From positions 1 through 64,000 of the forward strand of contig DXBY01000078.1 in the NCBI GenBank assembly GCA_019116305.1: a stretch of DNA of 64,000 bases, in the 5' to 3' direction. Origin of the DNA: Candidatus Ruania gallistercoris. Lineage in GTDB: Bacteria > Actinomycetota > Actinomycetes > Actinomycetales > Beutenbergiaceae. Positions 39,107 to 49,507 of the stretch are shown piece after piece. The notes beneath the pieces were generated by a model that was not told the DNA's origin, searched no databases, and worked only from the letters and a program-made list of their open reading frames with translations. The translations under genes and the position numbers were made by a program. The number at the start of each line of letters is the position of its first letter. The stretch's first letter is position 1.

Positions 39107-39505
39107 TCAACCCCTCGGTTCCCCGCGGTAGGACCCGAAGGACCAGAGGTTGCCCTCCGGGTCGGCAGCGGTGAAGTCGTAGTTGCCGTAGTCCTGGGTG
39201 GCCGGTTCGCGCACGATGGTGGCACCAGCGGCCTTCGCCCGCGCGTAGACGTCGTCGACGTGGTCGGTGACCACGTAGCCGCCGAACGTCCCCGGTTCGC
39301 GGGTCCATTCGCGGTCGGGCTGGTAGGAGCCGAGCATGATGCCGCCGCCCTCGGGCCAGTCGAGCTGAGCATGGGCGACCTGGTCACCGTCGGCGTACAC
39401 GGCGGTCTTGATGAAGCCGAAGGCCTCGAGGAGAAAGTCGATCAGGGCCGGGCAGTCCCGGGCCTGCAGAGAGGGCCAGACAGTGGGTGCGGGTGTGTTG
39501 TTCAT
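39107..39505 (-). CDS. VOC (glyoxalase/bleomycin resistance) family protein
   Basis: VTDHVDDVYARAKAAGATIVREPATQDYGNYDFTAADPEGNLWSFGSY. Confidence 0.9.
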   Translation of the reverse strand: MNNTPAPTVWPSLQARDCPALIDFLLEAFGFIKTAVYADGDQVAHAQLDWPEGGGIMLGSYQPDREWTREPGTFGGYVVTDHVDDVYARAKAAGATIVREPATQDYGNYDFTAADPEGNLWSFGSYRGEPRG

Positions 39506-40419
39506 AGGCTCGACTCTGCCCCGCGCTGGTGCCCACCGGCTTGGATGTTTCGGCGCTCTTCGCCGACCCAGCCGGTGGGTGCGGCGCCGGCGAACTCGTG
39601 GAACTCCCGGACCAGGTGGGACTGGTCGGCGTAGCCACAGCTGTGCGCAACCTCGGCGAGCGGGCGCGGGCGGCCGGTGCGCAGGCCGTCGGCGATCTGC
39701 CCGGAAGCGTGGGAGAACCGCATCAGCCGACTCACCATCTTCGGGCTGTGGCCCACCTCCCGGTCGAAGAGGGTGCGCAGCTGCCGCGGGCTGAGCGCCA
39801 CATGCTCGGCCAACCCGCTCATCGACCCGGTGCCGCGGTGGCGAGCCATCCAGGTCCAGGCCTCGGCCAGCTCCGGGCGGACCCGGGCCGAACGGCCGGC
39901 CGACTCGTAGCGCCCGCGCAGGTAGGCGGCGAGCCGGTTGAAGCGCCGGGACCAGTCCGGCTCCTCGAGCAGCTGCTCGCGCAGCCGGGCGACCTCCGGA
40001 CCGAGCAGATCGGTGCCCTCGATGGTGAGCACGTTCAGCTCCCGGGCCGGAACGCCGAACACGGCATGAGCAGCCAGCGGGTGGACAGCCAGCTGGATAC
40101 CGGCTTCATGGCTGGGCCGGCGGACGTAGGCGGAGACCGTGTGCAGGCCGGCGACCAGCACCTCGTTGCACGCGGCGTCGGTCGAAGCCAGGTGCTCTGG
40201 ACTCGCCCCGGTGGTGATCGGTTCGTCCAGAGAGAGGATGAACGTCAGGTGCGGCGAGGGCAGACCGCGATGGATCCCTGGCTGCTGATCAGCGCTGTGG
40301 TAGCCGACCGTGGAGGCGATCAGACCGGGCAGTGCCGGGGCGGCGCGCAGGAACGTGTACGGCGGCTCAACCTCGTCCCGCTGCGCCCGCTGGTCGCGCA
40401 CCGTCTGCCCGGAAGCCAT
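39502..40419 (-). CDS. AraC-family transcriptional regulator
   Basis: C-terminal RPLAEVAHSCGYADQSHLVREFHEFAGAAPTGWV; overlaps the VOC gene start. Confidence 0.88.
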   Translation of the reverse strand: MASGQTVRDQRAQRDEVEPPYTFLRAAPALPGLIASTVGYHSADQQPGIHRGLPSPHLTFILSLDEPITTGASPEHLASTDAACNEVLVAGLHTVSAYVRRPSHEAGIQLAVHPLAAHAVFGVPARELNVLTIEGTDLLGPEVARLREQLLEEPDWSRRFNRLAAYLRGRYESAGRSARVRPELAEAWTWMARHRGTGSMSGLAEHVALSPRQLRTLFDREVGHSPKMVSRLMRFSHASGQIADGLRTGRPRPLAEVAHSCGYADQSHLVREFHEFAGAAPTGWVGEERRNIQAGGHQRGAESSL

Positions 40420-40512
40420 CCGGCCACGATAGGCCGAAGGCGACCGGGGCGACAGTGCCACGTGCCAGCCGTCGGCGACTCGCCCGTCAGAGCAACCGCG
40501 TGACCAGGCCTC

Positions 40513-41478
40513 TCAGGGGCGGTAGCGCTCGGCGATAGCAGCGGCACGGCGATGCAGGGCGACCCGTAACGTGTCCGGGGCCACCACCTCGGCGTCGGTC
40601 TCCAGCTGCCAGAAGGCCCACACCGCGTGCCGCAGGTCCTCGAAGTCGACGTCGAGACGAACCCAGCCGTCCGCCTCGGGCTCCTCACAGCGGACTGCGC
40701 GCACAGTGCTGAGCAGTTCTTCGCGCCGCGTCGGATTGATCCGGACCAGGACCCGAAGGCGCTTCTCGGCGAGGAACTGGGCGGTTCGCTGAGTCCAGAT
40801 GCGATCAAGGTCAACTTCCGCCGGACGCTCCGCGCGGTCCGGCAGCGACTGTGCCGTCAGCATCCGGGAGACACGGTAGGTGCGGTCCTCCCGCGCCTTC
40901 ATCGCCACCAGGTAGGTGCGATCGCGGACGGTCACCAGACCGATCGGGTCGACGGTGTGCCAGGCGGGCTCCTTCTCGGGCGCGGCATACTGGAAGCGGA
41001 GCCGGTGGCCGGTGAGCACCGCCTGGCGGACCTGCCCCATCACTGCGCTGGCCGCCTCCTCGGGGACCAACCGCCTGGAGAGCAGATCTGTCTCCGGCTC
41101 GACCAGGAACCGCTGGGCGGCATCGCTCAGGCTGACTCGGTGACCCTCGGGCAGTGCATCCACCACTTTTCGCATGGCAGAGGCCAGAGCAGTGCTGAGG
41201 CCGAAGACCTTCTGGCTGCGCCCTGAGCTGGCGGTGAGCAGGGCGAGCGCCTCGTCATAGTTCAGCCCGGTCAGCTCGGTGCGCAGCCCGGGGAGGAGGG
41301 AGAACCCGCCGTATCGCCCGCGGTCGGCGTAGATGGGGACGCCTGCGGTCGACAGCGCCTCGACGTCGCGCAGCACGGTCCGCACGGACACCTCCAGCTC
41401 GCGAGCCAGCTCGCCCGCGGTCAGCCGACCTCGCTGCCGCAGGAGCAGCACCAGGGAGACCAACCGATCGGCGCGCAC
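40513..41478 (-). CDS. YafY-type HTH/WYL-domain transcriptional regulator
   Basis: N-terminal HTH (RLTAGELARELEVSVRTVLRDVEALSTAGVPIYADRGRYGGFSLL) and WYL-like domain. Confidence 0.9.
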   Translation of the reverse strand: MRADRLVSLVLLLRQRGRLTAGELARELEVSVRTVLRDVEALSTAGVPIYADRGRYGGFSLLPGLRTELTGLNYDEALALLTASSGRSQKVFGLSTALASAMRKVVDALPEGHRVSLSDAAQRFLVEPETDLLSRRLVPEEAASAVMGQVRQAVLTGHRLRFQYAAPEKEPAWHTVDPIGLVTVRDRTYLVAMKAREDRTYRVSRMLTAQSLPDRAERPAEVDLDRIWTQRTAQFLAEKRLRVLVRINPTRREELLSTVRAVRCEEPEADGWVRLDVDFEDLRHAVWAFWQLETDAEVVAPDTLRVALHRRAAAIAERYRP

Positions 41479-41587
41479 CCGATCATTCTGTCCAACAAAC
41501 ATGCCATGACGTGTCGTGTTTCGGGTTCAGGCTTGCTCTGACGGCGTTGAGGACAGTGGCTGCCCAGCCACTGGGCGCCGCGCAACG

Positions 41588-41995
41588 ATGGGAGTCGCAG
41601 TGGAACGCACAGCAGTCAATCCGGTGAACTGGTCGCTGGAACTGGGGTTCAACCAGGGCGAGGTCGTGTCCGGGGTGAACCGGACCCTCTACATCTCGGG
41701 GCAGACGGCGATGAGCAAGGAGGGTAGGCCCGAGCACGAGGGCGACATCGCCGCGCAGCTCCGGCTCGCCGTGGACAACCTCGACGCAGTACTCACCGAG
41801 GCCGGCATGTCACTGATGAACCTGGTTCGGCTCACCGTGTACACCACGGACGTGGACGCGCTGTTCCCGCACTACGGTGTGCTCACTGCACGGCTCGACG
41901 CGGCGGGCGTCGCACCGACGACCACGATGCTCGGTGTGGGGCGACTCGCGGTCCCTGGCCAGCTGGTCGAGCTCGACGGCATCGCCGTGGCCTAG
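41588..41995 (+). CDS. RidA family protein
   Basis: LYISGQTAMSKEGRPEHEGDIAAQLRLAVDNLDAVLTEAGMSLMNLVRLTVYTTDVD. Confidence 0.9.
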   Translation: MGVAVERTAVNPVNWSLELGFNQGEVVSGVNRTLYISGQTAMSKEGRPEHEGDIAAQLRLAVDNLDAVLTEAGMSLMNLVRLTVYTTDVDALFPHYGVLTARLDAAGVAPTTTMLGVGRLAVPGQLVELDGIAVA

Positions 41996-42024
41996 AAAGA
42001 CCACCGGCCGGAGCGGGAATGACG

Positions 42025-42062
42025 AACGGCGCGATCCCAGCTTTCGCTGGGATCGCGCCGTT
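42025..42062. terminator. Bidirectional intrinsic terminator between RidA gene and tRNA
   Basis: 17-bp perfect stem AACGGCGCGATCCCAGC-TTTC-GCTGGGATCGCGCCGTT. Confidence 0.8.
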
Positions 42063-42065
42063 CCT

Positions 42066-42142
42066 TGGTGGCGGGGGGAGGATTTGAACCTCCGACCTCC
42101 GGGTTATGAGCCCGGCGAGCTACCGAACTGCTCCACCCCGCG
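42066..42142 (-). tRNA. tRNA-Met (CAT), initiator type, CCA encoded
   Basis: CGCGGGGTGGAGCAGTTCGGTAGCTCGCCGGGCTCATAACCCGGAGGTCGGAGGTTCAAATCCTCCCCCCGCCACCA; 1:72 C/C mismatch and three G-C pairs in the anticodon stem. Confidence 0.95.
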
Positions 42143-42239
42143 TCGGTGTCATCCACTCTACGGCAGCGTCGGGAGCAGGGGCAAATCCGCCGGCGGTGGC
42201 CCCGGTCACACCCCGGGGCCACCGCCCTCCGCTGGAAGG

Positions 42240-45200
42240 TCAGCCCTCGCCGTCGGTCGGTTCCTCGGTCGCACCCTCGTCGCCGGAGCCGTCACCGGTG
42301 ATCGACTGACCGGTCAGCTCCTCCTCGGCCTCGATCGCCTCGGCCAGGGCTGCGTTCAACCGGTCCTGGGCGTCGCCGTAGGCGGCCCAGTCCCCGTCAG
42401 CCAGTGCGGTGCTGGACTCCTCCATCGCCTGGGCGGCGTCCGCGAGCGCCTGGTTCAGGCGCTGCTGGGCGTCGGAGTCGCTACCGCTACCGTCACCGCC
42501 GTCCTGACCAGAGCCGTCCCCGGTACCCTCGTCGGACCCGTCCCCGCTGGCCTCGTCCTCTCCAGGCTCCACTCCGGCGTCACCGGCGTTCGCCCCGGAG
42601 TCACCCTGGAACACCTGGTCGAGGGCTTCGTCCAGGGTTTGCGCGAACCCGATCTCGTCACCGAAGGCCACCAGCACTCGCCGCAACAACGGGAACTGGG
42701 TGCTGCCCGAGGACTGCACGTACACCGGTTGCACATACAACATGCCTTGACCGACCGGCAGGGTGAGCAGGTTGCCCTGGATCACCTGCGAACCGCCGCG
42801 GGAGAGGATGTTCAGCTCGTTGGCGGCGTCGGTGTCGGAGTCGAAGTTGTTCTGCACCTGCCCCGGTCCGGGCACTGTGAGATCTCGCGGCAGTTCGAGC
42901 AAGGTGATCGTGCCGTAATCCTCGGACACCTGCCCGGCCTCGCTTCCGGGCTCGGCGTTCACCGCCATGAACCCGGTGAGCACGTTGCGTTGGTCATCAT
43001 CCAGGATGAACGAGGAGGTCAGCGAGAAGTTCGCATTCTGCTCGTCGCCCGGCATCGCCAGGCTCAGGTAGTACGGCGGTTGTGGCACCTCGTTCGACTC
43101 CGTCGGGTCGTTCGGGACCCGCCAGAAGTCACTGCCGGTGTAGAAGGTGGACGCATCGGTCACGTGGTACTGGCTGAGCAGCTCGCGCTGCACCTTGAAC
43201 AGGTCCTCCGGGTACCGCAGGTGACCCATCAGGTCACCGCTGATCTCCGACAAGGGCTGGATCGTGTCCGGGTAGACCTCCATCCAGGTCTGCAGCACCG
43301 GGTCGTCGGGGATGAACTCCTCACCCTCACCACTGCCCTGCCCCCAGGCATACAGGGTCACCGAGCCGTCGTAGGCGTTCACCACCGCCTTGACCGAGTT
43401 GCGGATGTAGTTGATGTACTCCGGTAGCTCGGTGATCTGCTGCTGCTCACCGGTGGAGAGCGAGTCGGTGATCGCCGACTCCAGCTCCTGCCGAGCCGAG
43501 TACGGGTACTCGTTGGAGGTGGTGTAGGCATCGACCACCCAGACCACCTCGTTGGTGCCGTCCTCGTCGGTGTCCACGACCGCCGGGTAGGTGGTGCCGT
43601 CGGTGGTCAGGAACGGAGCCACCCGGTTCACCCGCTCGATCGGGTCCCGGTTGTACAGGATCTGCGACTCCTCGGTGACCCGGTCGGAGAAGATGATCTG
43701 CTCACTGCCGAACCGTGCGGCGTAGAGCAGCCGGTTCCACCAGTTGCCCACGGACGGTCCGCCGTCACCGGAGTAGGTGTTGTTCACCACGCCGTTCGGG
43801 GCACTGTCGTCCGGGTAGTCCAGCTCCCACGGTTCGGTCCCCTCGGGCGCACCCACGATGGAGTATTCCGGCGAGCTCGGGCTGAAGTAGATCCGCGGCT
43901 CGTAGTCACCGAACTCACCGACGCTCGGGATCCCGCGCTGGATGAACTGCGGGCGTCCGTCCGAGGTCACGGTGTTCCCGCGCGCGGCGACCACGCCGAA
44001 CCCGTGGGTGAAGACGGTGTGGTCGTTCACCCAGCTGCGCTGCCCGGAGCCCTCCAGGTCCAGCTCACGGACGGCGATCACGGTGTCCGTGCTCTCGCCA
44101 TCGATGTCGTACCGGTCCACGGCGAGGGTCTCCGGGAACGTGTAGTACTGCTTGTTCTGCTGCAGCTGGCGGAACGTCGGGGAAACGATGTTCGGGTCCA
44201 GCAGCCGGATGCTCGCCGTGGAGGCGGCATCCTCGCGCAGCGCCCCGGCCTCGGCCACCGTCTCCGCCTCGTACGGCTCCACCTCCACCCGGTTCAGCCC
44301 GTAGGCGTCATAGGTGGCATCGATGTTGCGCTGGATGTACTCGGACTCCAGCGCCTGGGCGTTCGGGTTCACCCGCACCGACTGGATGACCGCCGGGTAG
44401 GCCCAGCCGACCAGCAGACCGGAGACCACCATCAGCGCCACCCCGACAGCGGGCAGGCGCCAGTTCCCGCGGGCGCCGGTCCACACGAACAGCAGCGCCA
44501 CGAACACCGCGATGACGGCGAGGATCGCCTTGGCCGGCAGCACGGCGTTGATGTCGGTGTAGGAGGCGCCGTCGAACCGGTCCCCCACATCGGACAGCAG
44601 CGAGTACCGGTCCAGCCAGTAGTTCGCGCCGATCAGCAGGGTGATCACCGCGGCCAGGATGGCCGTGTGGATCCGCGCCGCCCGGGAGATCTTCTCCCCC
44701 TGGCCCATCGGCTGCAGCGCACCGTAGAGATAGTGCGTGAACACCGAGACCACGGCCGACAGGATCGCGGCCACCAGCAGGAAGGAGACGATGAACCGCA
44801 GGAACGGCAGCGTGAACATGAAGAAGGACAGATCGACACCGAACTGCGGGTCGTTCTGCCCCCACTCCTGCCCGTTCAGCGCCAGCAGCGCGTTCTGCCA
44901 CTGCGCAGTGGCGGTCGAGCCGGCGAAGAACGCGGCCACGATCGGCGCGCCCACGAACACTGCCCGCCGCAGCGGTTCGAACGCTTCCCGGTACCGGTCC
45001 AGGTCCTGCTGCTGTGGTGTGGTCGGCACGTACATCGGCCGGTTCCGGTAGGCCACCCGCAGGTTCACCCAGAGCGCGGCACCCATCACCAACGCGCCCG
45101 CCACGAACAGCACCGCCCGGGTGATCCACTCGGTCCGGATCACCTGGGTGTAGCCCAGCTGGTCGTACCACAGGTACTCGGTCCAGAACCGGGAGAGGAT

Positions 45201-45317
45201 GAGGAAGAGGACAACCACACCGACGATCACCAGGATCGTGGGCAGCAGCGGGCCCCGCCGTCGGCGCCCGGTGGAGCCTGATGCGGGGCGGCTGGCAGCA
45301 AATGACACGAAAAGCAC
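42240..45317 (-). CDS. UPF0182 family membrane protein
   Basis: N-terminal TM bundle followed by a long extracytoplasmic domain typical of UPF0182, with an acidic C-terminal tail. Confidence 0.93.
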   Translation of the reverse strand: MLFVSFAASRPASGSTGRRRRGPLLPTILVIVGVVVLFLILSRFWTEYLWYDQLGYTQVIRTEWITRAVLFVAGALVMGAALWVNLRVAYRNRPMYVPTTPQQQDLDRYREAFEPLRRAVFVGAPIVAAFFAGSTATAQWQNALLALNGQEWGQNDPQFGVDLSFFMFTLPFLRFIVSFLLVAAILSAVVSVFTHYLYGALQPMGQGEKISRAARIHTAILAAVITLLIGANYWLDRYSLLSDVGDRFDGASYTDINAVLPAKAILAVIAVFVALLFVWTGARGNWRLPAVGVALMVVSGLLVGWAYPAVIQSVRVNPNAQALESEYIQRNIDATYDAYGLNRVEVEPYEAETVAEAGALREDAASTASIRLLDPNIVSPTFRQLQQNKQYYTFPETLAVDRYDIDGESTDTVIAVRELDLEGSGQRSWVNDHTVFTHGFGVVAARGNTVTSDGRPQFIQRGIPSVGEFGDYEPRIYFSPSSPEYSIVGAPEGTEPWELDYPDDSAPNGVVNNTYSGDGGPSVGNWWNRLLYAARFGSEQIIFSDRVTEESQILYNRDPIERVNRVAPFLTTDGTTYPAVVDTDEDGTNEVVWVVDAYTTSNEYPYSARQELESAITDSLSTGEQQQITELPEYINYIRNSVKAVVNAYDGSVTLYAWGQGSGEGEEFIPDDPVLQTWMEVYPDTIQPLSEISGDLMGHLRYPEDLFKVQRELLSQYHVTDASTFYTGSDFWRVPNDPTESNEVPQPPYYLSLAMPGDEQNANFSLTSSFILDDDQRNVLTGFMAVNAEPGSEAGQVSEDYGTITLLELPRDLTVPGPGQVQNNFDSDTDAANELNILSRGGSQVIQGNLLTLPVGQGMLYVQPVYVQSSGSTQFPLLRRVLVAFGDEIGFAQTLDEALDQVFQGDSGANAGDAGVEPGEDEASGDGSDEGTGDGSGQDGGDGSGSDSDAQQRLNQALADAAQAMEESSTALADGDWAAYGDAQDRLNAALAEAIEAEEELTGQSITGDGSGDEGATEEPTDGEG

Positions 45318-45432
45318 CTCAGGAAGTCGTCAGGGCGTGGCAGGCCCGGCACTCGCCGGGGCTCTACTGCCACAACGCACGGGCCTGTAGGAAAGTTTCG
45401 CACACCCTGGAAGGCCTGCGACCATAGCGGGC

Positions 45433-45969
45433 ATGGACGCTGAGCACTCCCCGCGGACCGCCGCCCTGGCCGAGACCGTCCGTGAGGTCGAGCGGCACGT
45501 GGCCGCCGAGGGCTGGGACGCCCCGGTGGCGGTGTACGCACTGGTCCGGTCGGCGTCGTTGGTCGCCGCTAGTCCCGAGCTGGCGGCCGAGCTTCCGGAC
45601 GGCGCAACCTCCGATCCGGAGCATCTCACCGCAGTCGTCCAGGACGGTCTGCCCGAGGCGGACACGTTGGAGGACCTGCTCGCCCAGCTCGCCTGGCCGG
45701 AGACCGTGGACGGTGCCGCCGTCGTCGTCGAACGCCTCGTCGTGCCGCCGGAGGCGGAGGCGCAGCTGCCGGGCGAGGATGCCGACCAGGTGGAGTACCT
45801 GATGAACCACCCCGAGCGCCAGGACGTGCGGATCGCCGCCGGGGTGCTGCGCACCGGCGAGTCCTGGTGTGCGCTGCGCTCCCGCGCCAACGACGACGAT
45901 GCAGCGGTCGGCGGCGGGCCGACGGCGGTTCCTGGCCTGGTCGAGGCACTCGCCGCGACGTTGCGTTAG
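45433..45969 (+). CDS. PPA1309 family protein
   Basis: TVREVERHVAAEGWDAPVAVYALVRSA... and RIAAGVLRTGESWCALRSR pattern, next to UPF0182 gene. Confidence 0.8.
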   Translation: MDAEHSPRTAALAETVREVERHVAAEGWDAPVAVYALVRSASLVAASPELAAELPDGATSDPEHLTAVVQDGLPEADTLEDLLAQLAWPETVDGAAVVVERLVVPPEAEAQLPGEDADQVEYLMNHPERQDVRIAAGVLRTGESWCALRSRANDDDAAVGGGPTAVPGLVEALAATLR

Positions 45970-46715
45970 CCGGTCCGGCCCAGGCCGCCGATCAGTTCCA
46001 GGACCAGTGCGGCAAACTGCGACTGGCCCTGCGGCGCTGCATCGTCGAGGTAGCTCGAGTGCTGGTAGCCGGCCAGCACCTCGGTCCGCACCAGCGCGTC
46101 CAGACCGTACGCGCGGAGCGTGGCCAGCAGCACCTCGGTCTGCTCCCGGCGCCCCGGGACGTCGTCGGCGGCGAGCACGATCAGCGCGGGGGCCAACCGG
46201 CTCTGGGTGCCGACATGGAACAACGGCGCCGCCTCATCGACCAGCACGCGACGCGGATCGATCCCGCGTTCGCGCAGCACGGCGAAGTGCGTGGTGGGTT
46301 GACCGGCGTCGAACACCCAGCCGGCCACCTCAGCCACGGCCACGTCGGCCTCCGCCAGCCAGCGCGCATCGAAGCAGAGCATCATCGCCAGGTACGCACC
46401 GGCCGAGCTCCCGCCGACCAGCAGGCGATGGCCGGGGAACGCGGCCCGTGTCCACGCGATGGCCTCGGCCGCATCGGTGAGGTACTGCGGGTACCGAGCC
46501 TGCGGGTAGAGGCGGTAATCGGGTGCGGCGACGGTGACCCCGGCACCGGCCAGCGCATCGAGGACACCGGCCGCGTCCCGTCGGCTCCCTCCCGCCAGAC
46601 CACCACCGTGGAAGTAGACCAGCACCGGCTCCTCGCGTGCCGGCCGGGCAGTGCGGATGTCGAGGAGCTGGTCCGGGCGCGGGCCGTACGCCACGGTGCG
46701 TAGATCCACGAGCAC
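45966..46715 (-). CDS. Alpha/beta hydrolase fold protein
   Basis: YFHGGGLAGGS oxyanion motif, VGGSSAGAYLA nucleophile elbow. Confidence 0.9.
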   Translation of the reverse strand: MLVDLRTVAYGPRPDQLLDIRTARPAREEPVLVYFHGGGLAGGSRRDAAGVLDALAGAGVTVAAPDYRLYPQARYPQYLTDAAEAIAWTRAAFPGHRLLVGGSSAGAYLAMMLCFDARWLAEADVAVAEVAGWVFDAGQPTTHFAVLRERGIDPRRVLVDEAAPLFHVGTQSRLAPALIVLAADDVPGRREQTEVLLATLRAYGLDALVRTEVLAGYQHSSYLDDAAPQGQSQFAALVLELIGGLGRTG

Positions 46716-46716
46716 C

Positions 46717-47847
46717 TCAGCCGGTGCAGCCGGGTAGATCGGCAGCGGTGCCGTCGGCGATCGCCTGCACCGCCTCCTGGGCCTCGGCCAGCGTCGCGAC
46801 CCGGATCACCTGCAGCCCTTCGGGCACATGCCCGACCACCTCCGCGCAGTTGCTCGCCGGTGCCAGGAAGTACTCGGCACCGTCCCGCACCGCACCGAGC
46901 AGCTTCAGCCTGATGCCGCCGATCGGTCCGACCTGTCCGTCCGGGGTGATCGTGCCGGTACCCGCCACCACATGTCCGCCGGCCATCGGTCCCGGGGTGA
47001 GCAGATCGATGATGCCGAGCGCGAACATGGTGCCGGCACTGGGACCGCCGACGTTGTCGATCTCGATGTGCACATCGATCGGATAGTCGAACTCGGCGTT
47101 CAGGTATACCCCGAGCACGCTGCCGCCATGCCCGTCGTCCCCGGTGCGAATCTCCAGGTCGGTCGGCTCACCGCCGCGATCCACCGTCATCGTGACCACT
47201 GTGCCGGGCTCGGTGGCCGCGAGCGCATCGGAGAGATCCTGGTAGGTGGTGATCGCGTGCGCCCCCTCGGGAGTGCGCAGATCGGTGATCACATCACCGT
47301 GCTGCACCTGGCCGACCGCTCCGCTACCGGAGACGGGTTCGGTGACGGTCAGCACAGCGGGAACGTCGTACCCGAGCGCAGTCAGTGCGGACACGGTGGC
47401 ATTCTGCTGCGAGGACGCCATCTGCTGCGCAGCCATCTGGCTCCGCTGCTCCTCGGTGACCTCGGGAGCGAACACGGCCTCCGCCGGCTGCACCACCATG
47501 TCCTCGGCCAACCATCCGCGCAGCACGCTTCCGGCCGTGACCGGGAACCCGGGCCCACCGGCGGAGGTGACCGTGGTCAGTCGCAGCTGGCCCTCGTCCT
47601 CGGGGTAGGTCTGCGCACCGTCCACGCTGATCAGCGGGTGCTCAGCCACCTCACCGAGGGTGTTGAACGTGGGCCCGGAGGCTTCGACGGCGTAAGGTAC
47701 CGGCACCAGCAGCATCGCCACCAGCAGGCCCAAGGCGGTCAGCCCGGAACCCACCATGGTGATCGCCCGAGTGCCGATCCGGTAGCGCTGGCGGATCCGC
47801 TGCCACCGGGTCGGGCCGGGAGGCGGCGCGGAGGTATCGGGCGTCAT
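46717..47847 (-). CDS. Secreted/membrane PDZ plus Lon (S16)-type protease domain protein (YlbL-like)
   Basis: N-terminal TM, PDZ-like GDVITDLRTPEG, C-terminal GPSAGTMFALGIIDLLTPG...GTGTITPDGQVGPIGGI...KLLGA. Confidence 0.9.
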   Translation of the reverse strand: MTPDTSAPPPGPTRWQRIRQRYRIGTRAITMVGSGLTALGLLVAMLLVPVPYAVEASGPTFNTLGEVAEHPLISVDGAQTYPEDEGQLRLTTVTSAGGPGFPVTAGSVLRGWLAEDMVVQPAEAVFAPEVTEEQRSQMAAQQMASSQQNATVSALTALGYDVPAVLTVTEPVSGSGAVGQVQHGDVITDLRTPEGAHAITTYQDLSDALAATEPGTVVTMTVDRGGEPTDLEIRTGDDGHGGSVLGVYLNAEFDYPIDVHIEIDNVGGPSAGTMFALGIIDLLTPGPMAGGHVVAGTGTITPDGQVGPIGGIRLKLLGAVRDGAEYFLAPASNCAEVVGHVPEGLQVIRVATLAEAQEAVQAIADGTAADLPGCTG

Positions 47848-47961
47848 ACCTCCATCATCGCGCGTGCACGACGATGCCGAGGCACAGCGGGCCTGGTGCG
47901 CCGAGAGCGAAAGCACCGCTCGGAGTCTGGTCCGGCCCCGGGCTGATGGTTACCGTGAAGC

Positions 47962-49431
47962 ATGACCGAGGATGACTCCCGCGAGCAGATGCGCCGGATG
48001 CTCGAGCAGATGCTCGGGCCGGACGGTGCGGAGGAGGCGCTGCGCGCCCTGGAGGCCAGTGGGATGGACCCGGCCGCCTGGTCCTCGGCGGGTATGCCGG
48101 TCAACCCGGAGCAGCTGCAGGCAGCGATGGCGCAGATGCGTCAGGTGCTCGCCGCCGGGGATGACGACGAGTCCCGCTGGCGGATGGCCCACGACGTGGC
48201 GCGGCAGGTGGCGCACAGTGGTGGGGATCCCTCGGTCACCTCAGCAGAGGCTGCCCGGGCCCGCTCCATCCTGTCCGTGGCGGACTTGTGGCTGGATGCG
48301 GCAACCGACCTGCCACCCGCCGGTGGACAGCACCTCGCACTCTCCCGGGCGCAGTGGGTGGAGCGCACCCTGCCCACCTGGCGCGCAGTGGCCGAACCGG
48401 TGGGTTCCTCGGTGGCGGACGCACTCGGTCAGCTGGTGGATCCGGAACAGCTCGCCGAACAGGGGCTGGCCGTCCCGGAGATGCCGATGCTCGCCGGCCT
48501 CGACATCGGCTCGATGATGCACACGATGGGTTCGCTGAGCTTCGCGATGCAGGTCGGTCAGGCCGCCGGCACCCTTTCGCGTGAGGTGTTCGGCGGCACG
48601 GACGTCGGACTGCCGCTGCTGTCCGAGCCGGCGCTGCTGCTGGTGCCGGCGAATGTGGCCGAGTTCGCCGAGGGTCTGGATGCACCCGCGGACGAGGTCT
48701 GGCACTTCCTCGCGGTCCGGGAGGCCGCGCACGCCCGCCTGTTCGCGCACGTTCCCTGGCTGCGGGCCAGCCTGCTCGGCGCCGTGGAGGAGTACGCCCG
48801 CGGGATCGAGATCGACCTGGAACAGATGGAGGAGTCGATGCGCGGCATCGACCCCACCAACATGGACCAGCTGCGCTCGGCCCTGGCCGGCGGGATCTTC
48901 GCCCCGCACCACACCGAGACCCAGACGCGGGCACTGAACCGGCTGGAGACCTCCCTGGCGCTCGTCGAGGGCTGGGTGGAGGAGGTCACGGCCACGGCCG
49001 TCGCCCCGCACCTGCCGCATGCGGTCCCGCTGCGGGAGATGCTCCGGCGACGGCGCGCCGCCGGCGGCCCCGCCGAGGACACGTTCCGCACTCTGGTCGG
49101 ACTGGAGCTGCGGCCCCGGCGGGCCCGCGATGCCGCCACCCTGTGGGCGATCGTCGCCCGCGAGCAGGGACCGCAGGCTCGGGACGAGCTGTGGTCCCAC
49201 CCGGACCTGTTCCCCACGGCCGAGGACCTGGACTCGCCCACCGACTTCCTGCAGCGGCGGGCCGACCGGGACGCCGAGTCCTCCGAGATCGACGCCGCCC
49301 TGGAGGCGATGCTGGACGGCACCCTGGGCACCGAACCTGCCGATGAGGAGGCAGCCACCGGCGAGGCGCCTGACGAGGGCGATGCGGACGACGCGGACGA
49401 CGACGCTGACCCGGGGCGCCGCACCGACTGA
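47962..49431 (+). CDS. Zinc-dependent metalloprotease family (DUF2342)
   Basis: VREAAHARLFAHVPWLRASL and ALVEGWVEEVTATA motif layout. Confidence 0.88.
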   Translation: MTEDDSREQMRRMLEQMLGPDGAEEALRALEASGMDPAAWSSAGMPVNPEQLQAAMAQMRQVLAAGDDDESRWRMAHDVARQVAHSGGDPSVTSAEAARARSILSVADLWLDAATDLPPAGGQHLALSRAQWVERTLPTWRAVAEPVGSSVADALGQLVDPEQLAEQGLAVPEMPMLAGLDIGSMMHTMGSLSFAMQVGQAAGTLSREVFGGTDVGLPLLSEPALLLVPANVAEFAEGLDAPADEVWHFLAVREAAHARLFAHVPWLRASLLGAVEEYARGIEIDLEQMEESMRGIDPTNMDQLRSALAGGIFAPHHTETQTRALNRLETSLALVEGWVEEVTATAVAPHLPHAVPLREMLRRRRAAGGPAEDTFRTLVGLELRPRRARDAATLWAIVAREQGPQARDELWSHPDLFPTAEDLDSPTDFLQRRADRDAESSEIDAALEAMLDGTLGTEPADEEAATGEAPDEGDADDADDDADPGRRTD

Positions 49432-49507
49432 CCCACTCTCCGTCCTTCCCTGTTCTGTCACTCCGCTCCCGCCGTCAGCGACCGGGTGCCGCAGAGCGGG
49501 GGCGCGG

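Noticed and set aside
41877-43427. Plus-strand ORF including ...GEDLNLRPPGYEPGELPNCSTPR...
   Set aside because: That peptide is the familiar spurious translation of a tRNA-Met gene on the opposite strand; the rest is antisense to UPF0182
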